Below are positions 42,983 to 52,048 of a stretch of 64,000 nt of DNA, piece after piece. This DNA comes from Mesorhizobium sp. L-2-11. GTDB taxonomy: Bacteria > Pseudomonadota > Alphaproteobacteria > Rhizobiales > Rhizobiaceae. The position numbers and the translations under genes were made by a program. The stretch is from NCBI RefSeq assembly GCF_016756595.1, contig NZ_AP023257.1, positions 5,906,001 through 5,970,000 of the forward strand. The letters are read 5' to 3'. Position 1 is the first letter of the stretch. Each line of letters starts with the position of its first letter. The notes beneath the pieces were generated by a model. It was not told the DNA's origin. It was given only the letters and a program-made list of their open reading frames with translations, and made no database searches.

Positions 42983-43666
42983 TTAGCCGAAGTGACGTTG
43001 CTCCTCGTCGCCATAGGCACCATGCGTGAGCTTTATCATTCCAGCACGGTCGACGATGGTGATCTCGCCGCGCCCGGCATGAACCAGCCCCCGATATTCA
43101 AGCATTTGCAGGGCGGTGGTGACCCCGGGGCGCCGAGCGCCGAGCATGGTCGCCAGAAATTCATGCGTCAGCCGGATCGTGTTTCCTTCGGTCCGGTCGT
43201 GGACCATCAGCAACCAGCGAGCCAGCCGTTCCTCGATCTTGGAATGGCCGTTGACCAGTGCCGTCCGGGACGACTGGACAAGGAAGTCATGGGCATAGCG
43301 AAGCAGCGATGCGCGAAGCGACTGGCTCCTTGCCGCCTCAGACCGAAGATTCTCAACCGGCAGGCACCAGCCATTGCCTGCGACCTGGACATAGGTTTCA
43401 TTGGGAGAGCTGTCCTGGCCGAGAATGACGGCAATGCCCGTCATGCCATCAAAGCCAATGATCCCGACTTCACTCTGCCGCCCTCCAGTCATGCTGGCGA
43501 CCACCGAGGCGATGCCCACCTCTGGAAAATACACATGCTCGATCGGCTGATAGGGGATCTCGAGCTGGGCTTTGAGGTTCAGTTCGACATGATGCATCGA
43601 CGGCATCAGCAGCGCGAAATCCTCTGGCGAGAGGGCTTTCAACACATGATTGCGAGGAAGGGACAC
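42983..43666 (-). CDS. Crp/Fnr family transcriptional regulator
   Basis: A 227-residue protein. An N-terminal cyclic-nucleotide-binding-type beta roll (VYFPEVGIASVVASMTGGRQ, SEVGIIGFDGMTG) is followed by a long dimer helix. The C-terminal winged helix has LTHEFLATMLGARRPGVTTA. No cysteine cluster for an Fe-S centre is seen, so it is not an oxygen-sensing FNR. A GTG start at 43666 with CAGGAGA is preferred over far-upstream ATGs. The subtype is the widespread rhizobial Crp group with unknown ligand. Confidence 0.88.
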   Translation of the reverse strand: MSLPRNHVLKALSPEDFALLMPSMHHVELNLKAQLEIPYQPIEHVYFPEVGIASVVASMTGGRQSEVGIIGFDGMTGIAVILGQDSSPNETYVQVAGNGWCLPVENLRSEAARSQSLRASLLRYAHDFLVQSSRTALVNGHSKIEERLARWLLMVHDRTEGNTIRLTHEFLATMLGARRPGVTTALQMLEYRGLVHAGRGEITIVDRAGMIKLTHGAYGDEEQRHFG

Positions 43667-43893
43667 GGCTCTCTCCTGGACGGGCAAGAGCACGTACCCT
43701 CTCACTGTCGGCTGCATCCGCAGCACTGGCGGCCGATATCGAAGCATAGGTGCAAACGCGCGATTGGCAAAACCTTCGCCACAAGCGGCAGACACCGCCC
43801 TGGCGGCAGTCGATGTGGCCCCTTTGCGCATCCTTGCGCGCCCGCGCAGCTGCACCAGTGCGGCATAGAACCTTTCTAGAAAGCCTTGGAAAC

Positions 43894-43919
43894 TGGTGCT
43901 GCGAGGAGGATTGAACTCT
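43894..43919 (-). repeat. Degenerate tRNA-Thr 3'-end copy (putative distal att site)
   Basis: Twenty-six bases (TGGTGCTGCGAG, then GAGGATTGAACTCT) match the 3' end and T-arm of the tRNA-Thr gene at 61783-61809. A 1-base indel is the only clear difference within the match. No complete tRNA surrounds it. Orientation and position fit the distal attachment site left by island integration into the tRNA 3' end. Confidence 0.72.
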
Positions 43920-44007
43920 GAGTTACGCTAATGAAATCAATGCTTTACAAGACAGTTTGTAACGTTGTGACGGGCGACAGAATGAGCAAAAAACGACAAG
44001 CAGACGG

Positions 44008-44664
44008 TCACTCCGTCTCGGGCAGCACACTGACAAGCACCGCAGCAGCCACGCTGATATCGTCCGCTATAGAAACCCGAACAGCAGGACCATTACCTTC
44101 CTCCAAAGCGGCGACAATCTTGCAGTGGGCATCGTTCGACCGCGGAATATAGCGGTCGGCTTCCATTAGAAGTTTGAGATAAGGCCCCACCCTGCCCCAC
44201 AGGTCGCTGATCATGTTCAGCAAGATCGGTGCGCCGGCTTGCCGATAGATGGCAAAATGGAAGGACTCGTTCAGCGCCAGGTAGGTTCGAGCGTCGCCGG
44301 TCTCGACGGCTTGCTGCATTCCTTGAAGCGCGGCGCGTATGTCGGCCAGCCCCCTTGCGGTTATCCTGGTCGCAGCCATTTCGCCGGCCAGCCCCTCAAC
44401 AGCGATGCGAATGCGCGTCAGTTCCTCGAATGCGGAAGAAGACAGCACAGGCACGATGATCGAGCGGTTGTTCTTCATCTCGAGAAGCCGCTCGGCGACA
44501 AGCCTTTGCAGCGCCTCACGGATCGGCGTCGTGGAGATTCCGAACATCTCGGCCAGCTTGCGGATGACCAGCACTTGGCCAGGGTTGAAACTGCCCGAGA
44601 TAAGCTCCTGCTTGAGCGCAGCGTAAGCGCGATCGTTCAGGGTTTGATGTTCGAGCTTCAGCAT
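44008..44664 (-). CDS. GntR family transcriptional regulator (FadR/FCD type)
   Basis: A 218-residue regulator. The N-terminal winged helix carries LAEMFGISTTPIREALQRLV. The C-terminal FCD ligand domain has metal-binding-type His residues (LNESFHFAIYRQAG, NDAHCKIVAALEEG). It lies 19 bases after the class III PLP enzyme gene, last in the leftward operon of M20, kinase, PLP enzyme and GntR. It probably represses that operon until an intermediate accumulates (inference). The ribosome site is weak. Confidence 0.9.
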   Translation of the reverse strand: MLKLEHQTLNDRAYAALKQELISGSFNPGQVLVIRKLAEMFGISTTPIREALQRLVAERLLEMKNNRSIIVPVLSSSAFEELTRIRIAVEGLAGEMAATRITARGLADIRAALQGMQQAVETGDARTYLALNESFHFAIYRQAGAPILLNMISDLWGRVGPYLKLLMEADRYIPRSNDAHCKIVAALEEGNGPAVRVSIADDISVAAAVLVSVLPETE

Positions 44665-44683
44665 GTCCGTCGATGAATCCTGG

Positions 44684-46000
44684 TCACCACTGAGAAAGGG
44701 CGCGATCGAGCGTCTCGGCCAGTTGCTCGGCGTTGTCCCTCGCAAATGGCAAAGGCGGCCTGATTTTGAGAACATTGCCGCGCGGACCGCAGGAGCTGAT
44801 CAGCACACCGTCTTCGCGCATGGCTTCGACAACCGCTGATGTCTTGGTGGCAGCCAATGTCTCGTCGCCGCCTGCCGTCAACTCGACGCCGAAATAGAGC
44901 CCGTTGTGTCTGACGTCGGCGACCATGCCGTGCCGGCTCTGCAGTGCACGCAGCAGATCCCCGGTATAGCCACCGACCAGGCGCGCGTTCTCAATCAGCC
45001 CCTCGCCTTCGATCACTTCGAGAACTGCAATGCCGACGGCGGCCGCGACGGGATTGCCCCCGAACGTGTTGAAATACCCCGTGTTCGAGCCGAAAGAGGC
45101 AACAAGCTGCGGCCGCACGATCACAGCTCCCATAGGGTGCCCGTCACCGATGGGCTTCCCCAGCGTGACGACATCAGGCTCGATGCCATAGTTGGCGAAG
45201 CCCCACATGCCTTGGCCCAGCCGCCCAAAGCCGGACTGGACCTCATCAGCAATGACGATGCCGCCCGCCTTTCTGATGTGGTCCGCGGCCTCGCGCATCA
45301 CCGCTGCGTCTGGAAAGAAGATGCCATCGCTGGAAAAGGCGGAGTCGAGAAGCATAGCTGCTGGGCGAACATCGTGCGCGCGCATGTCCTCGATGGCAGC
45401 CGCGACATTCTTCGCAAAATTATGCGCTGCCTGGCCATGATCGCGGAACGTGTCCGGCGCTGCGACCGCGCGGTGCTGGGCGGGCACCGCTTTCGCTCCG
45501 ACCGCAGCCGGTGACAGCTGCGCCGTTGCGATCGTCGCGCCGTGATAGGCGAAGTCGGTGATGATCACCCCGGTTCCACCGCTGGAATGCTGGGCGATCC
45601 GAATGGCGAGATCGTTGGCCTCGCTGCCGGTGCAGGTGAACATGGCGTGGCCAAGATGGGGTGGGCAGGTGCCGAGAAGTTTTTCTGCGTAGTCGAGGAT
45701 GATCTCGCTCAGGTAACGAGTGTGCGTGTTAAGTGTGGCGGCCTGCCCCGATAGTGCCTCGACGACGCGCGGGTGGCAGTGCCCGACCGAGGCGACGTTG
45801 TTGTAAGCATCCAGGAATTTCCGACCCTGGGCATCGTATAGCCAGACGCCGCTGCCGCGCACCAGATGGATCGGGTTGCGATAGAACGCACGGTAGGTTG
45901 GCCCAAGCACCCGGGCGCGACGTTCGAGCAGTGCGCCTTCGGATGCCGTCGGACCGGCATCGGCGAAGGCGTTTGCGGGGTATGTCGGGGATTGGGACAC
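44684..46000 (-). CDS. Class III PLP enzyme, aminotransferase/phospho-lyase type
   Basis: A 438-residue fold-type I PLP protein. The PLP-phosphate site is in CTGSEANDLA, Asp252 in IADEVQSGFG and the Schiff-base Lys282 in VVTLGKPIGDGHPMGA. The GKPIGDGHP form and the early segment LDAYNNVASVGHCHP resemble ethanolamine-phosphate and phosphohydroxylysine phospho-lyases (AGXT2L group) more than ordinary transaminases. Adjacency to a hydroxylysine-kinase-like gene supports a kinase plus phospho-lyase pair. A classical transaminase remains possible. Confidence 0.85.
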   Translation of the reverse strand: MSQSPTYPANAFADAGPTASEGALLERRARVLGPTYRAFYRNPIHLVRGSGVWLYDAQGRKFLDAYNNVASVGHCHPRVVEALSGQAATLNTHTRYLSEIILDYAEKLLGTCPPHLGHAMFTCTGSEANDLAIRIAQHSSGGTGVIITDFAYHGATIATAQLSPAAVGAKAVPAQHRAVAAPDTFRDHGQAAHNFAKNVAAAIEDMRAHDVRPAAMLLDSAFSSDGIFFPDAAVMREAADHIRKAGGIVIADEVQSGFGRLGQGMWGFANYGIEPDVVTLGKPIGDGHPMGAVIVRPQLVASFGSNTGYFNTFGGNPVAAAVGIAVLEVIEGEGLIENARLVGGYTGDLLRALQSRHGMVADVRHNGLYFGVELTAGGDETLAATKTSAVVEAMREDGVLISSCGPRGNVLKIRPPLPFARDNAEQLAETLDRALSQW

Positions 46001-46005
46001 GAGTT

Positions 46006-47064
46006 CTACTCCGGATTTGAATGGTCGAGCAAATAGCGGGTGGCCTCGCGGGACGATAGCTCATCCAGCCGTTCGAGCGATGTCCAGACTTCGGTGGCTA
46101 AGCGCAGGACATAGTCGCGTTTGGCCGGGAACCGCTCTGCCTGCCAGCTGGCGATGTTGACGATCAGAGCAAGCCGCGCACGGATCAGATGGAATAGAAT
46201 GCCAATTTCTTCGACTTCGAGGGGCTGCACCGATTGATAGCCTGCAACGAAGCGCGAGGCCGGCGCAAGCGGATGGCCTTCCGCCGGCCAGCGGTAGACA
46301 GCGCCGATGGCCAGGTCGCAGATCAGCGGCGAATGGATCATGTCGCCGAAATCAAGGATGCCGCTCACGACCTCCGGCCGCGAAGCCTCCATCACCACAT
46401 TGTAGGAGTTCATATCGTTGTGCACGATCTGCGCACGCAGCTTCGGAATGACCGGAGCGGCATGCTCCTCGAAGGCGTCGATGACACGCTCGACCATCGC
46501 CCGTCGGCGGGGGTCTGCTATATGCGCCATCATCGGGCGGGTCTTGGCGATCTTGCGAATATCCCAGAGCAGATCGCTGCCTGCGGCCGGGTGGAAGAAC
46601 CCGCGCAGAGCCCGGCCGAGGCGGGCAAGAAATATGCCGAGGTTGCGATCCTGCGCCGCCGAAACCGGCGATCGGGCAAGCAGCTGGCCGGGTAGGTAGG
46701 TCACCAGCCGGATCATGCGCGGCGCAGATCCGTCGACCGAGACCGCGAATTGCGCCGCGCCCTGCAGGCTTTTCCGCACAAAGGGAACCGGCAGGGTGGG
46801 ATCGACCAGGCGGGTGTGGTCGAGGGCCTTGTTCTGGAAGTCGGTAAAGCCGGCGTCCTCTGCCGGGTGGGAGATCTTCAGAACGAACTCGCCCTCACCA
46901 TCAGTGCGGACATGGAAATTGTGATCACGCTCGCCAGGTAATGGTTGGGCCGTGCCAGCCAGATCATAGTGCTTCCGCAGGATAGCAAGCGCGTCGGCTG
47001 TCGAAACATCCGGCGCATTCTCGGCTAGTGTATCGCCGGATGCATCATGCACAGCCCTGCTCAT
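46006..47064 (-). CDS. APH-family phosphotransferase, hydroxylysine-kinase-like
   Basis: A 352-residue kinase of the aminoglycoside phosphotransferase fold. The catalytic loop IVHNDMNSYNVVM carries the HxDxxxxN pattern and the metal site follows in ILDFGDMIHS. The ATP lobe has GERDHNFHVRTDGEGEFVLK. The closest remembered relatives are hydroxylysine kinase and similar amino-alcohol kinases. It lies 5 bases before the PLP enzyme gene and overlaps the M20 gene by 4 bases, so it likely phosphorylates the amino alcohol released by the deacylase (inference). Confidence 0.85.
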   Translation of the reverse strand: MSRAVHDASGDTLAENAPDVSTADALAILRKHYDLAGTAQPLPGERDHNFHVRTDGEGEFVLKISHPAEDAGFTDFQNKALDHTRLVDPTLPVPFVRKSLQGAAQFAVSVDGSAPRMIRLVTYLPGQLLARSPVSAAQDRNLGIFLARLGRALRGFFHPAAGSDLLWDIRKIAKTRPMMAHIADPRRRAMVERVIDAFEEHAAPVIPKLRAQIVHNDMNSYNVVMEASRPEVVSGILDFGDMIHSPLICDLAIGAVYRWPAEGHPLAPASRFVAGYQSVQPLEVEEIGILFHLIRARLALIVNIASWQAERFPAKRDYVLRLATEVWTSLERLDELSSREATRYLLDHSNPE

Positions 47065-48368
47065 GGCTTTGCCACCTGTTCGGGGTCGACGGGCTCAAGA
47101 CCACACCAGTCAGCGATGAACAGCGCGATGGTCTGTGTAACCTTGCGCACTGAATCGAGATCGACTGCCTCGTCATAGCCATGCGGCATACGGCAGATCG
47201 GGCCGTAGACGATCGCGGGCGTGTCGGCATAGAGGCCAAAGAACCGCGCATCCGTAGTTGCCGAGGTAACATACTCCGTGAGCGGGTCGCCCCAAACGGC
47301 GGCGTGGCTGCGCCGCAGCACAGCCTCCATGTCTTCGGCGCCCTCCAGGATGTAGCCCTCGGCCATGAAGCCGTTATAGGTGATGCTGGGCATGCGGTTT
47401 GCCAAGAAAGGGTCGCGACGCGCTGCGTCGGCGACACAGGCCTCGATTTCGGCCCGGGCCTTCTCGAGCTCCTGGCCCGGATAGACGGCGACGCGCATTT
47501 CGAACACGCAGCGCGCCGGAACGCTCGACGTCCATTCGCCACCGGCGATCTTGCCCAGATTGAAGCGGATGGGATGGGGATGGTCACAGAAATGCTTGTG
47601 ATCGACCTTGCGCTCGTTCCAGACGATCTCGAGCTGCTTCAGCGCCTGGATGATCACGAATGCCTTCTCGATGGCATTGGCGCCGGCAGAGAAGGCGCCG
47701 GAAGCGTGCTGCGGATCGCCGTCGATCTCGACCCTAAACCAGATCGGCCCGACTTGAGCCCGCATCAGACGTGGTTCCAAAGGCTCAGGGATGAAGGCGG
47801 CATCGGCGCGATAGCCGCGCTGCAGGCAGGCGAGCGCGCCATTGCCGGTGCACTCTTCCTCGACTACCGACTGCAGGAACACTTTCGCGGCTGGCTGATA
47901 CCCGAGGCTGCGCAATGCAGCCAGAGCGTAGAGACAAGCCGACAGGCCGGCCTTCATGTCGCCAGCGCCGCGGCCATGCATCCAGCCATTCTCGATCGTC
48001 GGATCGTAGGGATTGCGGGCCCAGCGATCCAGAGGTCCTGTTGGCACGACGTCGATATGGCCGTTGAGGATCAGCGAACGGCCTGTGGCACTTCGCGGCG
48101 TGTGCTTGGCAACGACGTTGAAGGCGTCGTCATAGGAGACTGCCACGGGTGAAAAACCAGGCAGGTCGCGAATCGCATCGATGTCGACACGCCACATGTC
48201 GACCTCGTAACCGTCGGCTTCATACGCAGCCGCCATGAACGACTGTGCGGCGTGTTCCTCGCCACGCTGCGAGGGAATGCGCACGAGGTCAGCCAAGAAC
48301 GCGACTTGTCGCGCGAAGCCATCGTCAACTGCTCCGAGAATGGCCTCGTCTGCAATTCGCTCAAGCAT
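47061..48368 (-). CDS. M20 family deacylase (ArgE/DapE type)
   Basis: A 435-residue metallohydrolase. Two-zinc site residues are visible in LNGHIDVVP, GRGAGDMKAGLSA, VEEECTGNGA and PHGYDEAVDL, with a dimerisation domain between. ArgE/DapE enzymes remove N-acyl groups from amino acids. It is first in the leftward operon. The start MLERIADE at 48368 is preferred over upstream ATG 48401. It is transcribed divergently from the GNAT/LuxR operon across a gap of about 180 bases. Confidence 0.92.
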   Translation of the reverse strand: MLERIADEAILGAVDDGFARQVAFLADLVRIPSQRGEEHAAQSFMAAAYEADGYEVDMWRVDIDAIRDLPGFSPVAVSYDDAFNVVAKHTPRSATGRSLILNGHIDVVPTGPLDRWARNPYDPTIENGWMHGRGAGDMKAGLSACLYALAALRSLGYQPAAKVFLQSVVEEECTGNGALACLQRGYRADAAFIPEPLEPRLMRAQVGPIWFRVEIDGDPQHASGAFSAGANAIEKAFVIIQALKQLEIVWNERKVDHKHFCDHPHPIRFNLGKIAGGEWTSSVPARCVFEMRVAVYPGQELEKARAEIEACVADAARRDPFLANRMPSITYNGFMAEGYILEGAEDMEAVLRRSHAAVWGDPLTEYVTSATTDARFFGLYADTPAIVYGPICRMPHGYDEAVDLDSVRKVTQTIALFIADWCGLEPVDPEQVAKP

Positions 48369-48551
48369 CAAGTTTTCACTTTCGCATGGATGATGTATCA
48401 TATCTCATATTCCATTTCTGTGAAATGCAAGAGGCAGCGCAATCAAAAATCCGATCCAGGCCTGAATGCCTCGGTTGCCAGCCCATCCGCAGTGTTGGCA
48501 TCAGTGGCCGCAAGCCGATACTGCTATCAGGCAGACAGCAAGAGCAATGCA
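48369..48551. promoter_or_regulatory. Divergent control region between the two island operons
   Basis: About 180 bases between the M20 start and the proposed GNAT start, locally AT-rich (TGATGTATCATATCTCATAT near 48391-48410). The TGATGTATCATA stretch is partly symmetrical and could be a GntR-type site. No firm assignment is made. Confidence 0.4.
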
Positions 48552-49250
48552 TTGATCATCAAAGACACAGTGCCGGCCGAAATTACCGATCTCGCCATTG
48601 GGTATCATCGCCTGCCTGCGGGCAAGCTCGCCAACGCGGTGACGTGGATGGAGGCGCGCGCCCCAAAACCTGCCCTCGCTCAACCCTTAGCCATGACCCG
48701 GATCGTGGCGCCCGACTGCGTATCCTATCGGACGATCTTTCTCGAGATAGGCGGGCCCTGGCTGTGGGACCGGGTTTCGGAAATGTCGGATGCCGAGATA
48801 GCTGCCCATTTCGCCGACACGCGCCAGCACCTCTACTACGGCTACGATGAAACAGGTGCTCATGTCGGCATGGTCGAGTTCTTCGCTGCTGACCACAATG
48901 AAATCGAGATCACGTATTTCGGCCTTTTCCCCACTTTGACTGGCCGAGGCTTCGGAAAGCGGCTGATGGCTGGCGCGCTCGATTTGGCCTGGCGCCTCAA
49001 TCCCAGTCGTATCTGGCTCCATACGAGCAGCTTCGATCATCACAGCGTCATCGACTTCTATAACGCCTGCGGATTTGTGCCCTTCGCGACTGGCTTCGAA
49101 ATCCTCGATGATCCCCGACTAAAAGGAACCTTGCCGCGCAATGTCGCACCGCAGATTCCATTGATCGAAGCGGAGTGGAGTGGCCCGCACAGGCAGCACG
49201 GGCAAGACGTTTTCCGTCTGCCAGAGAAGCGACAGATTACGCGGATCTAG
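48552..49250 (+). CDS. GNAT family N-acetyltransferase
   Basis: About 232 residues. The acetyl-CoA loop is GLFPTLTGRGFGKRLMAGAL (Q/R-x-x-G-x-G/A variant) and the closing strand is FYNACGFVPFATGF. A TTG start at 48552 is proposed because the frame before it has no domain-like sequence. The ribosome site is weak and the true start is uncertain. Its stop is immediately followed by the LuxR start. Within a deacetylation cluster it may acetylate an intermediate or self-protect (inference). Confidence 0.78.
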   Translation: MIIKDTVPAEITDLAIGYHRLPAGKLANAVTWMEARAPKPALAQPLAMTRIVAPDCVSYRTIFLEIGGPWLWDRVSEMSDAEIAAHFADTRQHLYYGYDETGAHVGMVEFFAADHNEIEITYFGLFPTLTGRGFGKRLMAGALDLAWRLNPSRIWLHTSSFDHHSVIDFYNACGFVPFATGFEILDDPRLKGTLPRNVAPQIPLIEAEWSGPHRQHGQDVFRLPEKRQITRI

Positions 49251-51965
49251 ATGAGAACAACTCCGCAACCCGACACCCCAGCTTCGCCTCATCACCGCCG
49301 GTGGGTCCGCCGCGCGACCATCCTGTCGGCGCTCAAGCGGCACATCGATACGCGGATCGTGCTGTTCGCCGCGCCCGCAGGCTTTGGCAAATCGACGACT
49401 AAGGCGCAATGGGCTGCGGAAGTGGTGCGTTTAGGCCGATTGACCGCGTGGCTCTCCTGCGAGGCGACAGACAATGATGAGGGCGCCTTCCTGTCGCATC
49501 TGATTGGAGCGCTGCGCCACCTAGTCCAAAGCCCGGCTGAACTTGACCTTGCCTTCCAGTCGAGTCCGATCCCGCAGCTCGATGTCGTGCTCGCCGCATT
49601 GGTGACGGGCCTTGCGGCACGTGAGGCCGACATCACCCTGTTCTTCGACGACTACCACGCCATCGAAACGCCGACGGTTAAGCGATTCATGGAGCGCCTG
49701 ACGCGGCAGGCGCCGACTAACGTCGCCTTCGTTATCGGTTCGCGTAGCCTGCCCGACCTGCAACTCGGCAAACTCAGGGTGCTTGGCGACGTCCTCGAAA
49801 TCGGACCTGACGATCTTCGTTTCGCATCCTCTGAAGCAGAAGCCTTCTTCAACGAGAAGCTCGGCCTCAGCGTCAGCAGCGGCATGGTGGAGACATTGTG
49901 TTCCCGAACCGAAGGATGGGCCGCCGGCTTGCAACTGGCCTCATTGTCGCTCAGCGCGGCGCATGCAGTCGAAACTGCCATCGGCAATTTCACTGGCGCC
50001 AACCGCAACGTCGCCGATTTCCTGATGGGCGAAGTGTTCGTGGAATTGCCGCCGGCGATCGCGAAGTTCCTGCTCTACAGTTCGATCTTCGAACGCTTTA
50101 GCGCCGGGGCCTGCCGGGCAGTGATGCGCACGGCGGATGCCGAGGCAACGATCACGGAAATCGAGACCCGCAACCTGTTCCTGGTGCCACTCGACGAGGA
50201 GCGCCGGTGGTTCCGCTACCATCATCTGTTCCGCGACTTCCTTAGCCGCGAAATGGAACGGCGCGAGCCGGAGATGATCGCACCGCTGCATCTGGCGGCA
50301 GCCGAATGGTTCGGCGAACGCAAGATGCTGACCGAGGCCATCGGCCATGCGCTGGCGGCCGGCGACCAGGCCCGTGCGGCGGTGTTCGTTGAGAACCACG
50401 CGCTGAACCTCATCGCGCAGTGCCAGCTTCTCTATGTGCGCCAATTGCTGGCACTGCTGCCCAAGAGACTAATCAACCAGCGCATCCGACTTCAGCTCGT
50501 CGTGCTTTGGCTGGCAGTCCACAGCAGCCAGCCCGAGATAGCCGAACAGACGCTCAGCAATGCGCGCAAGCTCGTTGAAACGGGGCCAACTGACGGCAAG
50601 GATCCCGGCACGTTGACCGGCACTACGATTGAGGCCGAGCTCGTCGTCCTTACCGCCGCCGTCCACAGCACGCTGGAGCAGTTCGAACAAGCGCGCGATG
50701 CCGCCCTCGCGGCCTTGCGCATCATCACGCCGGATGCATGGTTCATGGAGGGAGCGACAGCCAATGTCGTCGGCTACAATCTTTATGCGCTGGGCGACCT
50801 TGTTGGCGCGCGCGCTGCCATCGATGCAGCGCGCAAGGCGCACGAGCGAAGCGGCAGCCTCCTCGGCGTCACTATCGCCAAGTGCTACATGGCTGTGATC
50901 GAACGCTCGGCCGGCCACTTGCCTGCGGCCGAGCGGCTACTGCGCGACGCAATCGCTGACGCCAGGGCGCGGATCGGCCCGAATTCCTATGCCGAGGCGC
51001 TGGCTGGAACACTGCTTGCCGAACTTGCCTATGAGACCAACGCGTCGGGCGAAGCGCTGACACTCGTGGAGAATCTTGGCCCGCTGATCGAGGGCGCGGC
51101 GGTCATCGTCTATCCGCTTGCCAGCGTGCCGACCTATGCTCGCGTTCTGCAGCTGACCGGTCGCACCGAAGCCGCACTCGATATGCTGGAGCGCGTCTAT
51201 GAACGCGTGCGGGGCTCGGTGTATCGCCGCCTCGCTTCGGTGCTTGTGCATGATCGTGTCAGGCTGCTTCTCGACCAGAACCGCGGCGCCGACGCACGCG
51301 CGCTATTTGGCGAACATCGTGGCAAGCAGGCCGAAACCGCTCCCACCGTCGCCAACGAATTCGATTTCTTCGCTGAAGGCAGACTGCTGGCAGCCGAAAA
51401 ATCCTATGTGACCGCCGACCGAATTTTTGATGGGCTGTTGCAGCGGACGAAAGACAGTGGACGCTGGCGCCGCCATATCCTGGCACTGATTCTGCGCGCC
51501 AAGAACGCCGGGCACAATCAACGTGAGGCCGACCGCTATCTGCTCGAGGCGCTGCGCCTTGCGCAGCCATCTGGGTTCATCCGTTCGTTCGTCGATGAGG
51601 GAATATCTGTTATCGAAGGGTTGATGCGGCTGCGTGCGGCGCACGCAAAGACCGATCCGGCACTTTCAGCCTATGCCACGCGCATCATTGATGCCGCCCA
51701 GACGACGCCTTTGCGGGTCCAAAAGCTGACGTCACCAGCCGCTGAGAAGGATCAGCTTACCCAGCGCGAGGCCGAACTGCTGCGCTGCCTGACCGAAGGC
51801 ATGTCCAATCGTGATATCGCTGTCGCGATGTCGGTGAGCGAAACCACGGTGAAGTGGCATCTCAAGAATATTTTCAGCAAGCTGGCGGTGACCAACCGCG
51901 TCCAAGCGGTGCGCGCCGCACAAACCAGCGCAATCCTGCATACCCCTCCGAAAGGAGGGGCATAG
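49251..51965 (+). CDS. MalT-like LuxR-family regulator (AAA ATPase, TPR-like, HTH)
   Basis: A 904-residue regulator. The P-loop APAGFGKST is at about 41-49, Walker B-like ITLFFDDYHAIE near 130, the winged STAND middle is LLYSSIFERFSAG, the long helical-repeat region spans about 400-820 and the C-terminal LuxR helix-turn-helix is LTQREAELLRCLTEG with SETTVKWHLKNIFSKL. Relatives are inducer-dependent activators of catabolic genes. It starts directly after the GNAT stop codon and precedes the HDAC/ABC genes that it likely activates. Confidence 0.92.
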   Translation: MRTTPQPDTPASPHHRRWVRRATILSALKRHIDTRIVLFAAPAGFGKSTTKAQWAAEVVRLGRLTAWLSCEATDNDEGAFLSHLIGALRHLVQSPAELDLAFQSSPIPQLDVVLAALVTGLAAREADITLFFDDYHAIETPTVKRFMERLTRQAPTNVAFVIGSRSLPDLQLGKLRVLGDVLEIGPDDLRFASSEAEAFFNEKLGLSVSSGMVETLCSRTEGWAAGLQLASLSLSAAHAVETAIGNFTGANRNVADFLMGEVFVELPPAIAKFLLYSSIFERFSAGACRAVMRTADAEATITEIETRNLFLVPLDEERRWFRYHHLFRDFLSREMERREPEMIAPLHLAAAEWFGERKMLTEAIGHALAAGDQARAAVFVENHALNLIAQCQLLYVRQLLALLPKRLINQRIRLQLVVLWLAVHSSQPEIAEQTLSNARKLVETGPTDGKDPGTLTGTTIEAELVVLTAAVHSTLEQFEQARDAALAALRIITPDAWFMEGATANVVGYNLYALGDLVGARAAIDAARKAHERSGSLLGVTIAKCYMAVIERSAGHLPAAERLLRDAIADARARIGPNSYAEALAGTLLAELAYETNASGEALTLVENLGPLIEGAAVIVYPLASVPTYARVLQLTGRTEAALDMLERVYERVRGSVYRRLASVLVHDRVRLLLDQNRGADARALFGEHRGKQAETAPTVANEFDFFAEGRLLAAEKSYVTADRIFDGLLQRTKDSGRWRRHILALILRAKNAGHNQREADRYLLEALRLAQPSGFIRSFVDEGISVIEGLMRLRAAHAKTDPALSAYATRIIDAAQTTPLRVQKLTSPAAEKDQLTQREAELLRCLTEGMSNRDIAVAMSVSETTVKWHLKNIFSKLAVTNRVQAVRAAQTSAILHTPPKGGA

Positions 51966-52048
51966 AAGATTGGTGCCGCCCCCTCTTTCGGGTCGGGCCG
52001 TTCCATCGCAGGCCTGCTAGCGTCACCTGGTTTCGGAGGACGCTGCTG

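Noticed and set aside
43894..43919. A second tRNA gene
   Set aside because: Only the 3' acceptor and T-arm part is present. There is no D-arm or anticodon arm next to it, so it is an att-like fragment and not a gene.
44684..46000. Plain 4-aminobutyrate or ornithine aminotransferase
   Set aside because: The neighbouring kinase and the GKPIGDGHP lysine region favour the phospho-lyase branch, although transamination is kept as an alternative.
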